Below are positions 46,570 through 55,739 of a stretch of 64,000 bases of DNA, piece by piece. This DNA is from CADCVT01 sp036389485 (GTDB lineage Bacteria > Actinomycetota > Thermoleophilia > Solirubrobacterales > Solirubrobacteraceae): the NCBI GenBank assembly GCA_036389485.1, contig DASVPR010000050.1:124001-188000 (forward strand). Direction: 5' to 3'. Under the pieces are notes generated by a model. That model did not search any database. It was not told where the DNA came from and saw only the letters and a list, made by a program, of their open reading frames with translations. Position 1 is the stretch's first letter; each line of letters starts with the position of its first letter. The position numbers and the translations under genes were made by a program.

Positions 46570-47433
46570 TCAGTCGCGGCGCGTGGCGACGACCGCCACC
46601 GTCCCGCCGCGCCGCGCGAGGCCCGCCGCCCACTCCACCGCCGCCGCGAGCGGCAGGAGCGGCAGGGCGGCGAGCGCGATCGCGGCGTCGCGCAGCGAGA
46701 ACCGCGCGGTGCCGCGCAGGGCGTGGAAGGGGTACGCGGGCGTGCGCGTCGGGAGGAGCGAGAGCCAGAGCCCGAGCGGGTTGTGCTCGAGGAGGACGTG
46801 CGTCGTGCGGACCGGCGTGAACCCGTGGCGGCGCAGCAGCGCGTCGAGCCCGCGGGCGGTGAAGTGGACGCGGTGGCGGTCGAGGTCGAGGTGGAACCAG
46901 CGGTCGTCGGCGATCCTCGCCTGCACCGAGTCGAGGTTCGGCACGCCGACGAGCACGGTGCCGCCCGGCGGCAGCAGCGTCTTCACCTTCTCGAGCGCGG
47001 CGCCGGGATCGTCGAGGTGCTCGAGGACGTGCCAGAGCGTGACGACGTCGAACGCCCCGTCGAGCCGTGCGTCGGCGAGCGTCGCGGCGTGCAGCTCGAC
47101 GCCGTAGGCCTCCCGGGCGGCCGCGACGCCCCGCGGCGACGGCTCGATCCCGTGCGCGTCGAACCCGGCGCGCCGGGCTGCGGCCACGAACCGCCCCCGC
47201 CCCGCGCCCGCGTCGAGGAGCCGCGCGGGCGGCGGCGGCAGCATCGCCAGCCGGTGCCGGTCGAACAGCGCGAGCAGAGGCGCGGCGACCCGCGACCCCC
47301 GCGGCCGCACCCGCCCCTCATCCCTCCCCCCTGGGGAGGGTGGTGTGACGGTGATCGCCGTCCCGCAGGAGGAGCAGCGGCGAAGAGGCCCGGCTTCGCG
47401 GAGCGCCGCGACCCCGCACGCCGGGCACGTCAC
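46570..47433 (-). CDS. Zinc-ribbon SAM-dependent methyltransferase
   Basis: A 287-aa protein. A short zinc ribbon (C3, C6, C20, C23) begins it. Residues 28-41 (TVTPPSPGGRDEGR) come from a palindromic insertion-like sequence at 47313-47350. A class I methyltransferase domain follows: LLDAGAGRG (72-80), VTLWHVLEHLDDP, LPPGGTVLVGVPN. The last ~80 residues include a hydrophobic helix pair (IALAALPLLPLAAAVEWAAG). Similar proteins often modify lipids or glycans. The GTG start overlaps the upstream stop as GTGA. Confidence 0.82.
   Translation of the reverse strand: MTCPACGVAALREAGPLRRCSSCGTAITVTPPSPGGRDEGRVRPRGSRVAAPLLALFDRHRLAMLPPPPARLLDAGAGRGRFVAAARRAGFDAHGIEPSPRGVAAAREAYGVELHAATLADARLDGAFDVVTLWHVLEHLDDPGAALEKVKTLLPPGGTVLVGVPNLDSVQARIADDRWFHLDLDRHRVHFTARGLDALLRRHGFTPVRTTHVLLEHNPLGLWLSLLPTRTPAYPFHALRGTARFSLRDAAIALAALPLLPLAAAVEWAAGLARRGGTVAVVATRRD
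47313..47350. repeat. REP-like palindrome inside the methyltransferase gene
   Basis: CCCTCCCC (47322-47329) and GGGGAGGG (47333-47340) form a perfect 8-bp inverted repeat with a 3-nt loop, flanked by further G/C symmetry. It encodes PPSPGGRDEGR-like residues between two domains, a linker such repeats often make. One copy only in the window; origin inferred. Confidence 0.5.
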
Positions 47434-48551
47434 GCGTTCGCGCGCGCCTTCGCCGGCTCGCCGACTTCGAACCGGACTTCGTGGGGCTCGAGGAAGCGCA
47501 GGAACTCCTCGGCGTCGAAGGCCTCCGCGGGCGCGAGCACGCCGGACTTGCCGGACCCGGCGAGCAGCTCCGCCGCGCGGACGGCGATGACCGCGGTGAT
47601 CCCGTACATGTCGCTGCCCGACACGACGGCGCGGCCGGGCGACCCGTCGCGCCCGTGCGCCTCGGCGACGATCGTCCACCGGCCCGCGCGGCGCTGGTCC
47701 TCGGCGGGGCCCTCCGGCAGCACGCGGTCGAGCTGCGACTCGGCGAGGTCGCGCAGCGGCGTGCGCAGCAGCGCGCGCAGCACCGGGAACGTGAACGGCA
47801 CGACGCCCGCGAGCGCCGGCGACGGCGCGAACGCCGTGGTCGCCCACCGGTACCGGACCGACCGGGTGTCGACATGCCGCGGCACCGTGACGATCTCGCC
47901 GCCGGGGTACCGCACGACGGGCCGCACGCCGATCCCCCCGCCGAAGTCGAACCTGTCCCGCAGCGGCGCCGGCGAGGCGGGCCGCCAGTCGCCGCCGGCG
48001 TACTCGACGTCCTCGCTCGACAGCATCTCCAGCCCGGAGCGGACGGTCCCGCGCGACATCCCGAAGCCGGTGACGAAGTACGCGAGCACGAGCTCGTCGA
48101 GCGGCTCGTGGCCGCGCGCGGCCAGCGACGCGATCAGGTCGCCCGGCAGGTAGTCGAAGCCGACGGCGGGAACGACGGCGCGCCCAGCGCCAAGAGCGGC
48201 ATCGCCCATGTGCGTGTACACGCGATGGATGTACGGCTGCTCGCCGGTCGTGTCGACGTAGTGGGCCCCCGCGTCCAGCGCCGCCTCGATCACCGGCGCG
48301 CCGTAGAAGGTGAACGGCCCGGCGCAGCTGATCACCGCGTCGGCGCCGGCGAACGCCTTGCGCAGCGCGGGCGCGTCGTCGACCGCCGCGCACCGCACCG
48401 GCCACTCCACCCGCAGCGACGCCGCGAGCGACCGCAGCTTCCCCGCGTCGCGGCCGCACAGCAGCACGTCCTCGAACCCGCGGGAGCGCAGCTCGCGGGC
48501 CACCAGCCGGCCGGTGTAGCCGGTGGCGCCGTACACCGCGATCCGCGCCAT
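47430..48551 (-). CDS. Saccharopine dehydrogenase-like NAD(P)-binding protein (trans-acting enoyl reductase type)
   Basis: A 373-aa protein. The N-terminal Rossmann loop is YGATGYTGRLVARELRSRG, with LLCGRDAGKL and VISCAGPFTFYGAPVIEAAL typical of the saccharopine-dehydrogenase-like family; members include actinobacterial trans-acting enoyl reductases for envelope lipids. VPAVGFDYLPGDLIA and GMSRGTVRSGLEM follow. The ATG at 48551 overlaps the CBS gene stop (TGATG) and its own stop overlaps the methyltransferase (GTGA), suggesting a coupled unit. A lipid-related role is inference. Confidence 0.83.
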   Translation of the reverse strand: MARIAVYGATGYTGRLVARELRSRGFEDVLLCGRDAGKLRSLAASLRVEWPVRCAAVDDAPALRKAFAGADAVISCAGPFTFYGAPVIEAALDAGAHYVDTTGEQPYIHRVYTHMGDAALGAGRAVVPAVGFDYLPGDLIASLAARGHEPLDELVLAYFVTGFGMSRGTVRSGLEMLSSEDVEYAGGDWRPASPAPLRDRFDFGGGIGVRPVVRYPGGEIVTVPRHVDTRSVRYRWATTAFAPSPALAGVVPFTFPVLRALLRTPLRDLAESQLDRVLPEGPAEDQRRAGRWTIVAEAHGRDGSPGRAVVSGSDMYGITAVIAVRAAELLAGSGKSGVLAPAEAFDAEEFLRFLEPHEVRFEVGEPAKARANA

Positions 48552-49000
48552 CAGCCTCCGCGCTCGAAGAAGTAGAAGTTGGGCATCTGCGCCCGCACCA
48601 GCTCCGAGGCCATCGCGTGGATGATCTCGCGGTCGCCGGTCCGCGCGGCGAGGTCGTCCAGCGTCAGGATCCCGACGATGCGGTCCCCGTCGAGGATCGG
48701 GAGCCGCCGGACGCCGTGCGAGACCATGAGCGACGCCGCCTCGTTGACGTCCATCTCCGGGCTCGCCGTGATGACGGGGGAGGAAGCGTGCGCCTCGGCC
48801 GGATCGCTGTAGTCGCGCCCGTCGGCGACCACGCTGATCGTGACGTCGCGGTCGGTGATGAAGCCGACCGGCGCGCCGCCGCCGTCGACGAGCACGACCG
48901 AGCCCACGTTGCGCTCGCGCATCATCTCCGCCACCGTGCCGACCGGGCAGTCCGGCGCGGCGGTGACGACCGACTCGGTCATGACGTCGCGGATCTGCAT
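48551..49000 (-). CDS. CBS-domain protein
   Basis: A 149-aa protein made of two CBS motifs (~1-60: IRDVMTESVVTAAPD, VLVDGGGAPVGFITDRDV; ~72-130: SPVITASPEMDVNEAASLMV, RRLPILDGDRIVGILTLDDL). Stand-alone CBS pairs bind adenine nucleotides and regulate partner proteins. No partner is obvious apart from the coupled saccharopine-dehydrogenase-like gene (TGATG overlap). The ATG at 49000 opens the run. Confidence 0.9.
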   Translation of the reverse strand: MQIRDVMTESVVTAAPDCPVGTVAEMMRERNVGSVVLVDGGGAPVGFITDRDVTISVVADGRDYSDPAEAHASSPVITASPEMDVNEAASLMVSHGVRRLPILDGDRIVGILTLDDLAARTGDREIIHAMASELVRAQMPNFYFFERGG

Positions 49001-49030
49001 CGGGTCGCCGAGTCTTACACTTCGGCGCGC
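49001..49030. promoter_or_regulatory. Bidirectional promoter with overlapping -10-like hexamers
   Basis: TACACT (plus, 49016-49021) lies 9 bp before the ATG at 49031. TAAGAC (minus, 49017-49012) lies 11 bp before the ATG at 49000 and is a weaker hexamer (ends in C). The TA at 49016-49017 is shared. Inferred. Confidence 0.3.
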
Positions 49031-49246
49031 ATGGCGCAGCCATCACCGACCCAGCTCGCGTGGCGCCGGCGCGTCGAGGCCGCGCTGGCCGTCGTCGCCC
49101 CCGCGCTCGACCTGATGCTCGCCGCGGGCGACCGCCTGAGCCGGGCGGTGGAGCGCGAGGACCTCGACTGGGTCCCGCCGCGCCGCGCGCTGACGACGAC
49201 CGCCCCGGGCGAGACCGGCACGCTCGACGAGACGCGCCGTTCGTGA
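49031..49246 (+). CDS. Small hypothetical protein, 71 aa
   Basis: Begins AQPSPTQLAWRRRVEAALAV, then VAPALDLMLAAGDRLSRAVE, a helical amphipathic N-terminus, followed by a charged tail (DLDWVPPRRALTTTAPGE). No family recognised. It overlaps the next gene by GTGA, and TACACT precedes the ATG by 9 bp, which makes it credible. Function unknown. Confidence 0.5.
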   Translation: MAQPSPTQLAWRRRVEAALAVVAPALDLMLAAGDRLSRAVEREDLDWVPPRRALTTTAPGETGTLDETRRS

Positions 49247-50148
49247 GCGCCGTCGAGGAGACGCTGGCCTGGGAGGCCGAGTGGCGCCCGCGCGCGGCCG
49301 CCGCCGCCGTGATCGCGGCGCTGGCCGGCACGGCCGGAGGCGTCATGCTCGCGATCCTCGGTCGCGGCGGGCCCGACGAGGCCGACGGCTTCGTCAGCCT
49401 CCCGGAGGCGCTCGGCGCCGCGACCCGCGGCGAGGCGCCGGCGGAGCCGAGCCTCGCCGTGCGCCTGACCGACTACCGCGGTGACAAGGTCGGGCTCTTC
49501 ACGGTGAGCACCGTCCTCAGCGTGCTCGGCGCGCTGGCCGCGCTGCTCGCGCTCTCCTACCTCTTCCGCGCCGCACGCGCCCGCAACCCGGCGATCGGCC
49601 GCGCGGTCGGGTGGTCGATCGCGGTGGCGCTGGCGCTGTACCCGCTCGGCCGCGGCGTCCGCGAGATCGCGACGTGGGTCGAGTACTCGCAGTTCGCCGA
49701 CGCCGCCGAGCGCACCGCCGGCGCCCAGCGCGACATCGGCAGCGAGGGGATCCTCCCCGCGGCGGCGCTCTTCGAGATCCTCGGCGCGTTCGCGCTCGCG
49801 CTCAGCTTCGTCCTCGTCTCCCTCAACGCGATGCGCGTCGGCCTGCTGACGCGCTTCATGGGCATCCTCGGCGTCATCGTCGGCGCGCTCGCGGTCTTCC
49901 AGCTCGACGCGCCCCAGGTCGTGCGCGGGATCTGGCTGCTCTTCCTCGGCCTGCTCATCGCCGGGCGCTACCCGGGCGGCACGCCGCCCGCGTGGGAGAC
50001 CGGGCGCGCCGAGCCGTGGCCGACCCAGCAGGAGCTGCGCGAGCGCCGCGACGCGCTGCGCGCCGAGCAGGAGGTCGCGGCGTCCGAGGAGTCGCCCGCC
50101 CCGAAGCCGCACCCGCAGTCGAAGAAAAAGAGGAAGAAGCGGCGCTAG
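49243..50148 (+). CDS. Polytopic membrane protein, 301 aa
   Basis: About five membrane helices (e.g. AAAAVIAALAGTAGGVMLAI, VLSVLGALAALLALSYLF, AVGWSIAVALALYPLGRGV, FALALSFVLVSLNAMRVGLL, FMGILGVIVGALAVFQL) and a cytoplasmic tail of ~65 residues that ends in a poly-Lys/Arg stretch (SKKKRKKRR). I recognise no family. GTG at 49243 overlaps the small upstream gene as GTGA. Its TAG begins the acs promoter hexamer. Confidence 0.65.
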   Translation: MSAVEETLAWEAEWRPRAAAAAVIAALAGTAGGVMLAILGRGGPDEADGFVSLPEALGAATRGEAPAEPSLAVRLTDYRGDKVGLFTVSTVLSVLGALAALLALSYLFRAARARNPAIGRAVGWSIAVALALYPLGRGVREIATWVEYSQFADAAERTAGAQRDIGSEGILPAAALFEILGAFALALSFVLVSLNAMRVGLLTRFMGILGVIVGALAVFQLDAPQVVRGIWLLFLGLLIAGRYPGGTPPAWETGRAEPWPTQQELRERRDALRAEQEVAASEESPAPKPHPQSKKKRKKRR

Positions 50149-50187
50149 GCTCCCGCTCCGAAGGGTCCCGGAGCGAGAGGAGCGGAC
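50146..50187 (+). promoter_or_regulatory. acs promoter and leader hairpin
   Basis: TAGGCT at 50146-50151 uses the stop codon of the upstream gene as its first half. CGCTCCG (50154-50160) and CGGAGCG (50169-50175) form a 7-bp hairpin with an 8-nt loop in the short leader. A GAGAGGAG element near 50175-50182 is the SD for the ATG at 50188. Inferred. Confidence 0.4.
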
Positions 50188-52170
<1,983 letters not shown>

Positions 52171-52179
52171 CGGCCGCCG

Positions 52180-52887
52180 TCAGGCGGACGCGGCCAGCTC
52201 GGCGTCGGTCGGGAGCCGCCAGCCCTCGCGCTCGGGCCGGCGCCCGCGGACGATGATCATGTCCTCGTGGCGCTGGCCGGGCTTGAGCATCCCGCGCTCC
52301 TCCAGCGTGTGGACGCGGGCGCTCATGAGCGGGCCGAGCGGGCCGCGCTGGCGGGCGACGACGTCGACGTCCTCCAGCCCTGCATCCCGCATCGCCTGCA
52401 GCGTCAGGTCGGTGCCGAGCACCGAGGAGGAGACGAGGAGGAGGAAGCCGCCCGGCTTCAGGTGGTCGGGGGCCTCCTCGATGATGCGGTCGAGCAGGGC
52501 GCGGCCGTCGGTGCCGGCGTCCCACGCGCGCTCCAGGCCCTTCGCCGGCAGCTCGTCGGTCTCCGCCGGGACGTAGGGCGGGTTCGAGACGATCGCGTCG
52601 AACCGCTGCCCGTTGACGGGCTCGAAGAGGTCGCCGCGCAGCCCTCGCACGCGCACGCCGTTGAGCCTTGCGTTCAGCCTCGCGGTCCACACGGCGCGGC
52701 GCGAGCAGTCCACGGCGGTGACGCTGCGCGCGCCGCGGCGCGCCGCAGTGATCGCGAGGATCCCGCTGCCCGTGCAGAGGTCGAGCACGGTCGCGCGCGG
52801 AGGGAGCGTCTGCTCGCGGAGCACGTCCGCGAGGAAGCGGGAGTCGCTGATGGGGGCGAAGACGCCAGGGGGAGTCAGAAGCCGCAC
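52180..52887 (-). CDS. PrmC/HemK-like SAM-dependent methyltransferase
   Basis: A 235-aa class I methyltransferase. Motif I is VLDLCTGSGILAITAA, and SNPPYVP is the NPPY motif of enzymes that methylate amides or bases (PrmC/HemK, N6-adenine types). The usual PrmC helical N-terminal domain is absent (it starts VRLLTPPGVFAPISDS), so it is a stand-alone catalytic domain, as in many actinobacteria; the substrate may be protein, RNA or a small molecule. GTG at 52887. Divergent from GCS2. Confidence 0.85.
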   Translation of the reverse strand: MRLLTPPGVFAPISDSRFLADVLREQTLPPRATVLDLCTGSGILAITAARRGARSVTAVDCSRRAVWTARLNARLNGVRVRGLRGDLFEPVNGQRFDAIVSNPPYVPAETDELPAKGLERAWDAGTDGRALLDRIIEEAPDHLKPGGFLLLVSSSVLGTDLTLQAMRDAGLEDVDVVARQRGPLGPLMSARVHTLEERGMLKPGQRHEDMIIVRGRRPEREGWRLPTDAELAASA

Positions 52888-52915
52888 GGCTCCGGATACA
52901 TATCCTGCGCGCGCG
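52888..52915. promoter_or_regulatory. Bidirectional promoter of the methyltransferase and GCS2 genes
   Basis: GGATACATATCC (52894-52905) is a near-perfect palindrome. TATCCT on the plus strand (52901-52906) is 9 bp before the TTG at 52916; minus-strand TATGTA (52902-52897) is 9 bp before the GTG at 52887. Both transcripts may start here without leaders. Inferred. Confidence 0.4.
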
Positions 52916-54031
52916 TTGCGCAAACTTCGCGCCCCCTTCGAGCCCTCCTCCCCACTCACGGTTGGTGTGGAGGAGGAGGTGATGCTGCTCGACGCGGCCA
53001 CGCTCGACCTCGCGCCGCGGGCTCCCGAGATCCTCGCGGCGCTGGGCGGCGACCAGCGATTCAAGCTCGAGATGCCCGCCGCGCACCTGGAGATCGTCCT
53101 GCCGCCGCTGCCGGACGCCTCCGCGGTCGCTGCGGCGCTGCTCGACGCGCGGCGCGACCTGGCGCGCGCCTGCTCGTCGCTCGGGCTCGTTGCCTGCGCG
53201 GCCGGGGTGCATCCCTTCGCGGACCCGCGCGGCGAGCTGAACGCCGGCGAGCGGTACGAGTCGATGCTCGCCGAGTTCGGGAACGTGGCGCGCGAGCAGC
53301 TCGTCTGCGCGCTGCAGGTGCACGTGGCGGTGCGCCCGGCGGACCGGGCGATGCCGGTCTACAACGCGCTGCGCCCGTACCTGCCGTTGCTCGCGGCGCT
53401 CGCCGCGAACGCGCCGCTGTTCGGCGGGCGGGACACCGGGCTCGCCTCGATCCGCCCGACGATCTGCGAGCGCCTGCCCCAGCAGGGGCTGCCGCCCGAG
53501 CTGACGTGGGAGTCCTACGCCCGGTCGATGACCGACCCCGCCCGCTGGTGGTGGGAGCTGCGCCCTCACCCGAAGCACGGGACGCTCGAGGTCCGCGTGC
53601 CCGACGCGCAGACGACGGTCGAAGAGGCAGCCGCGGTCGTGGCCGTCGTCCACGCCCTCGTCGCCACCCTCGCCACCCGGTGCCAGGCACGCAAACATTG
53701 CGGTGCCAGGCACGCAAACATTGCGGTGCCAGGCACGTTAACAATCGGTGCCAGGCACACAAACATTGCGGTGCCAGGCACGCGAACGTTGGAGGACGAT
53801 CGGCGGGCGGCCTTCACGTACGGCTCGAACGGGCCGCTCGGGGCGCGGCTTCGCGCATTGCTCGACGCGATCGAGCCGGTCGCGGCGGAGCAGGGGACGT
53901 CGGAGCGCCTCGCGACCGCTCGGGCGATGGCCGAGCGCGGCGGCGGGGCGGCGCGGCAGCGCGCCGTGTTCGAGCGTTCCGGCGCGCGGGGCGCGGTGGC
54001 CGACCTCGCGGACCGTTTCCTCGAGGACTGA
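52916..54031 (+). CDS. Glutamate-cysteine ligase family 2 protein carrying an in-frame repeat array
   Basis: A 371-aa GCS2-type (YbdK-like) carboxylate-amine ligase; family members join Glu and Cys or related pairs with ATP. TVGVEEEVMLLD opens the catalytic domain; ERLPQQGLPPEL, WWWELRPHPKHGTLEVRVPD and YGSNGPLGARLRALLD follow. Between HALVATLA and EDDRRAAFTYG, residues ~255-292 are encoded by five palindromic repeat units (53679-53792) and read RCQARKHCGARHANIAVPG and similar. The total of 114 bp keeps the frame. TTG at 52916 is the best start. Followed by the haem-oxygenase-like gene. Confidence 0.82.
   Translation: MRKLRAPFEPSSPLTVGVEEEVMLLDAATLDLAPRAPEILAALGGDQRFKLEMPAAHLEIVLPPLPDASAVAAALLDARRDLARACSSLGLVACAAGVHPFADPRGELNAGERYESMLAEFGNVAREQLVCALQVHVAVRPADRAMPVYNALRPYLPLLAALAANAPLFGGRDTGLASIRPTICERLPQQGLPPELTWESYARSMTDPARWWWELRPHPKHGTLEVRVPDAQTTVEEAAAVVAVVHALVATLATRCQARKHCGARHANIAVPGTLTIGARHTNIAVPGTRTLEDDRRAAFTYGSNGPLGARLRALLDAIEPVAAEQGTSERLATARAMAERGGGAARQRAVFERSGARGAVADLADRFLED
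53679..53792 (+). repeat. Five-unit palindromic tandem repeat array in the GCS2 gene
   Basis: Units at 53679-53701, 53702-53724, 53725-53746, 53747-53769 and 53770-53792 (23, 23, 22, 23, 23 bp). Each begins GGTGCCAGGCAC, an inverted repeat (GTGCC-A-GGCAC). In units 1, 2 and 4 the second part, such as GCAAACATTGC, is also a small palindrome (GCAA-ACA-TTGC). Units 1 and 2 are identical, others diverge. Not a CRISPR: no spacers. Resembles REP-type elements found in many bacteria. Origin inferred. Confidence 0.85.
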
Positions 54032-54055
54032 CCCTCAGTACTCTTGGCGCGCGCA

Positions 54056-55072
54056 ATGCCGCCTGTCCCGACCCCACGCGGCGAGCTCAGCGACGCGCTC
54101 CTGTCCGCGCTCGCCGGGCCCGTCCGGCCCCTCGGCGTGCTCACGCCGCCCGCCTCGAGCGGCGATGCGCTCGTCGACGAGGACCTGCAGCTCGCGCTCT
54201 ACGTCATGTACGAGCTGCACTACCGCGGGTTCGACGGCGTCGACGAGGGCTGGGAATGGGAGCCGTCGCTCCTCGCCGTGCGCCGCGAGCTCGAGCACGC
54301 GTTCACGCGCTCGCTCTTCGATCTCGCGGGCGCGCCCGCGCGCGAGGACGTGCCCGCCGAGGAGATGGACGTCGCCCTCCGCGCGATCCTCGAGGCGGAC
54401 GACGGCCCGTCGCTGTCGCTCCACCTCGAGCGCAACGGCACCCTCGACGAGATCCTCGAGTTCGTCGTCCACCGGTCGGCGTACCAGCTGAAGGAGGCCG
54501 ACCCGCATGCGTGGGCGATCCCGCGGCTGAGCGGCCAGGCGAAGGCGGCGATCGTCGAGATCGAGGCCGACGAGTTCGGCGGCGGCCGCGCCGACCGCAT
54601 CCACGCCACGCTCTTCGCGCAGTCGATGGAGGAGCTGGGCCTCGACCCCGCGTACGGCGCCTACCTCGACCGCATCCCCGCGCTCACGCTCGCGACGGTC
54701 AACCTGATGTCGATGCTGGGCCTGCACCGCCGGTGGCGCGGCGCGATCGTCGGCCACCTCGCGCTCTTCGAGATGAGCTCCGCCGTCCCGAACCGCCGCT
54801 ACGGCAACGCGCTGCGCCGCCACGGCTTCGGACCGGTCGCCACGGCGTTCTTCGACGTGCACGTCGAGGCCGACGCCGTCCACGAGTCGATCGCCGCGGT
54901 CGACCTCGCCGGAGGCCTCGTCCGCGCCGAGCCGGCCCTCGCCGGCGACGTCCTGTGGGGAGCCCGCACGCTCGCGGCGGTCGAGGCGCGATGGTCGGCG
55001 TCGCTCCTCGACGCATGGGAGGAACGACGAACCTCCCTCCTCACGCCCCTCGTCGATCCCACGGCGGCGTAG
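54056..55072 (+). CDS. Haem-oxygenase-like iron-containing redox protein
   Basis: A 338-aa all-helical protein matching the iron-containing redox enzyme/HDO-like family. It has no haem motif but many conserved acidic and His residues in the expected helices: YVMYELHYRGFDG, VVHRSAYQLKEADPHAW, VEIEADEFGGGRADRIHATL, FEMSSAVPNRRYGNALRRHG and FFDVHVEADAVHESI. Family members use a dimetal site to activate O2. It follows the GCS2 gene by 24 bp on the same strand and faces a CDGSH gene, a pairing I recall from other actinobacteria. ATG at 54056; substrate unknown. Confidence 0.8.
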   Translation: MPPVPTPRGELSDALLSALAGPVRPLGVLTPPASSGDALVDEDLQLALYVMYELHYRGFDGVDEGWEWEPSLLAVRRELEHAFTRSLFDLAGAPAREDVPAEEMDVALRAILEADDGPSLSLHLERNGTLDEILEFVVHRSAYQLKEADPHAWAIPRLSGQAKAAIVEIEADEFGGGRADRIHATLFAQSMEELGLDPAYGAYLDRIPALTLATVNLMSMLGLHRRWRGAIVGHLALFEMSSAVPNRRYGNALRRHGFGPVATAFFDVHVEADAVHESIAAVDLAGGLVRAEPALAGDVLWGARTLAAVEARWSASLLDAWEERRTSLLTPLVDPTAA

Positions 55073-55078
55073 CGGCGC

Positions 55079-55333
55079 TCACTCCCGCGCGAACCGCGCC
55101 CGCTCGGCGCCCGCCTCCCGTCCGTCCTCCAGCCCGCTGGGCGCGCGGAAGCGGACGAGCTGGTGGGTGCCGTCGCAGAAGGGGCGGATCCGGGACTTCC
55201 CGCAGCGGCAGAGGGCGACGGTCTTGCGCCCCACGTCGATGACGTTGCCGTCCTGGTCGGTGAGCGTGAACGGGCCGCGGACGAGGAGGGGGCCGTCGCG
55301 GTAGGGCGTGATGACGACGTCGTCGTCAGCCAA
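55079..55333 (-). CDS. CDGSH iron-sulfur domain protein
   Basis: An 84-aa protein with one CDGSH motif: CRCGKSRIRPFCDGTH, giving C42, C44, C53 and H57, the 3Cys-1His ligands of a labile [2Fe-2S] cluster. YRDGPLLVRGPFTLTDQDG precedes it. These small proteins carry or sense Fe-S/redox state in the cytosol. It overlaps the start of the minus-strand cupin gene by 8 bp, so the two are co-expressed. It converges on the iron redox gene by a 6-bp gap. Confidence 0.9.
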   Translation of the reverse strand: MADDDVVITPYRDGPLLVRGPFTLTDQDGNVIDVGRKTVALCRCGKSRIRPFCDGTHQLVRFRAPSGLEDGREAGAERARFARE

Positions 55334-55730
55334 TGGTCTTCGACTCCCGCTCGCCGCTCGGCTGGACCTCGTCCTCGTACGTCGTGACCACCTCGGCGGC
55401 CGCGTACACCGCGACGAACCGGAGCGCCTCGTCGCCGACCGACCGTACCTGATGCGGCACGTCCTTCGGCACCAGCGCGACGCCGCCCGCCTCGACCCGG
55501 CCGCTCTCGCCGGCGATCGTCACCTCCGCGACGCCCGACACCACGACGACGGTCTCCTCCGCGCTGTCGGCGTGGCGCGGCAGCGCGCAGCCGGGATCGA
55601 CCTCCAGGAGCGACGTCCCCGACGACCGGGCGCCGCCTTCCGGGTCCGTGCCGACCGTCGAGCGCCAGCGCAGCTCCGGCCGCCCCTCGACCCACTGGTC
55701 CTCCAGATCCTCGAACCCCGCGACGAGCAT
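55326..55730 (-). CDS. Cupin-domain protein
   Basis: A 134-aa single cupin. Motif 1 is LPRHADSAEETVVVVSGVAEV with His and Glu ligands, motif 2 is LVPKDVPHQVRSV with His; the metal site looks complete apart from one His replaced. RWRSTVGTDPEGGARSSGT opens the fold. Probably cytosolic, substrate unknown. Upstream of the CDGSH gene by an 8-bp overlap. Starts at 55730, 10 bp after the signal peptidase gene on the same strand. Confidence 0.82.
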   Translation of the reverse strand: MLVAGFEDLEDQWVEGRPELRWRSTVGTDPEGGARSSGTSLLEVDPGCALPRHADSAEETVVVVSGVAEVTIAGESGRVEAGGVALVPKDVPHQVRSVGDEALRFVAVYAAAEVVTTYEDEVQPSGERESKTIG

Positions 55731-55739
55731 GCGTCACCC

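Noticed and set aside
45004..48153. A ~1050-codon plus-strand open frame over the SDR, hydrolase and methyltransferase genes
   Set aside because: Arg/Ala/Ser-rich shadow with no recognisable domain; the real genes are in other frames.
53679..53792. Considered as a CRISPR array
   Set aside because: Units are directly adjacent with no spacers, each is itself palindromic, no cas genes are present, and the array lies inside a coding frame.
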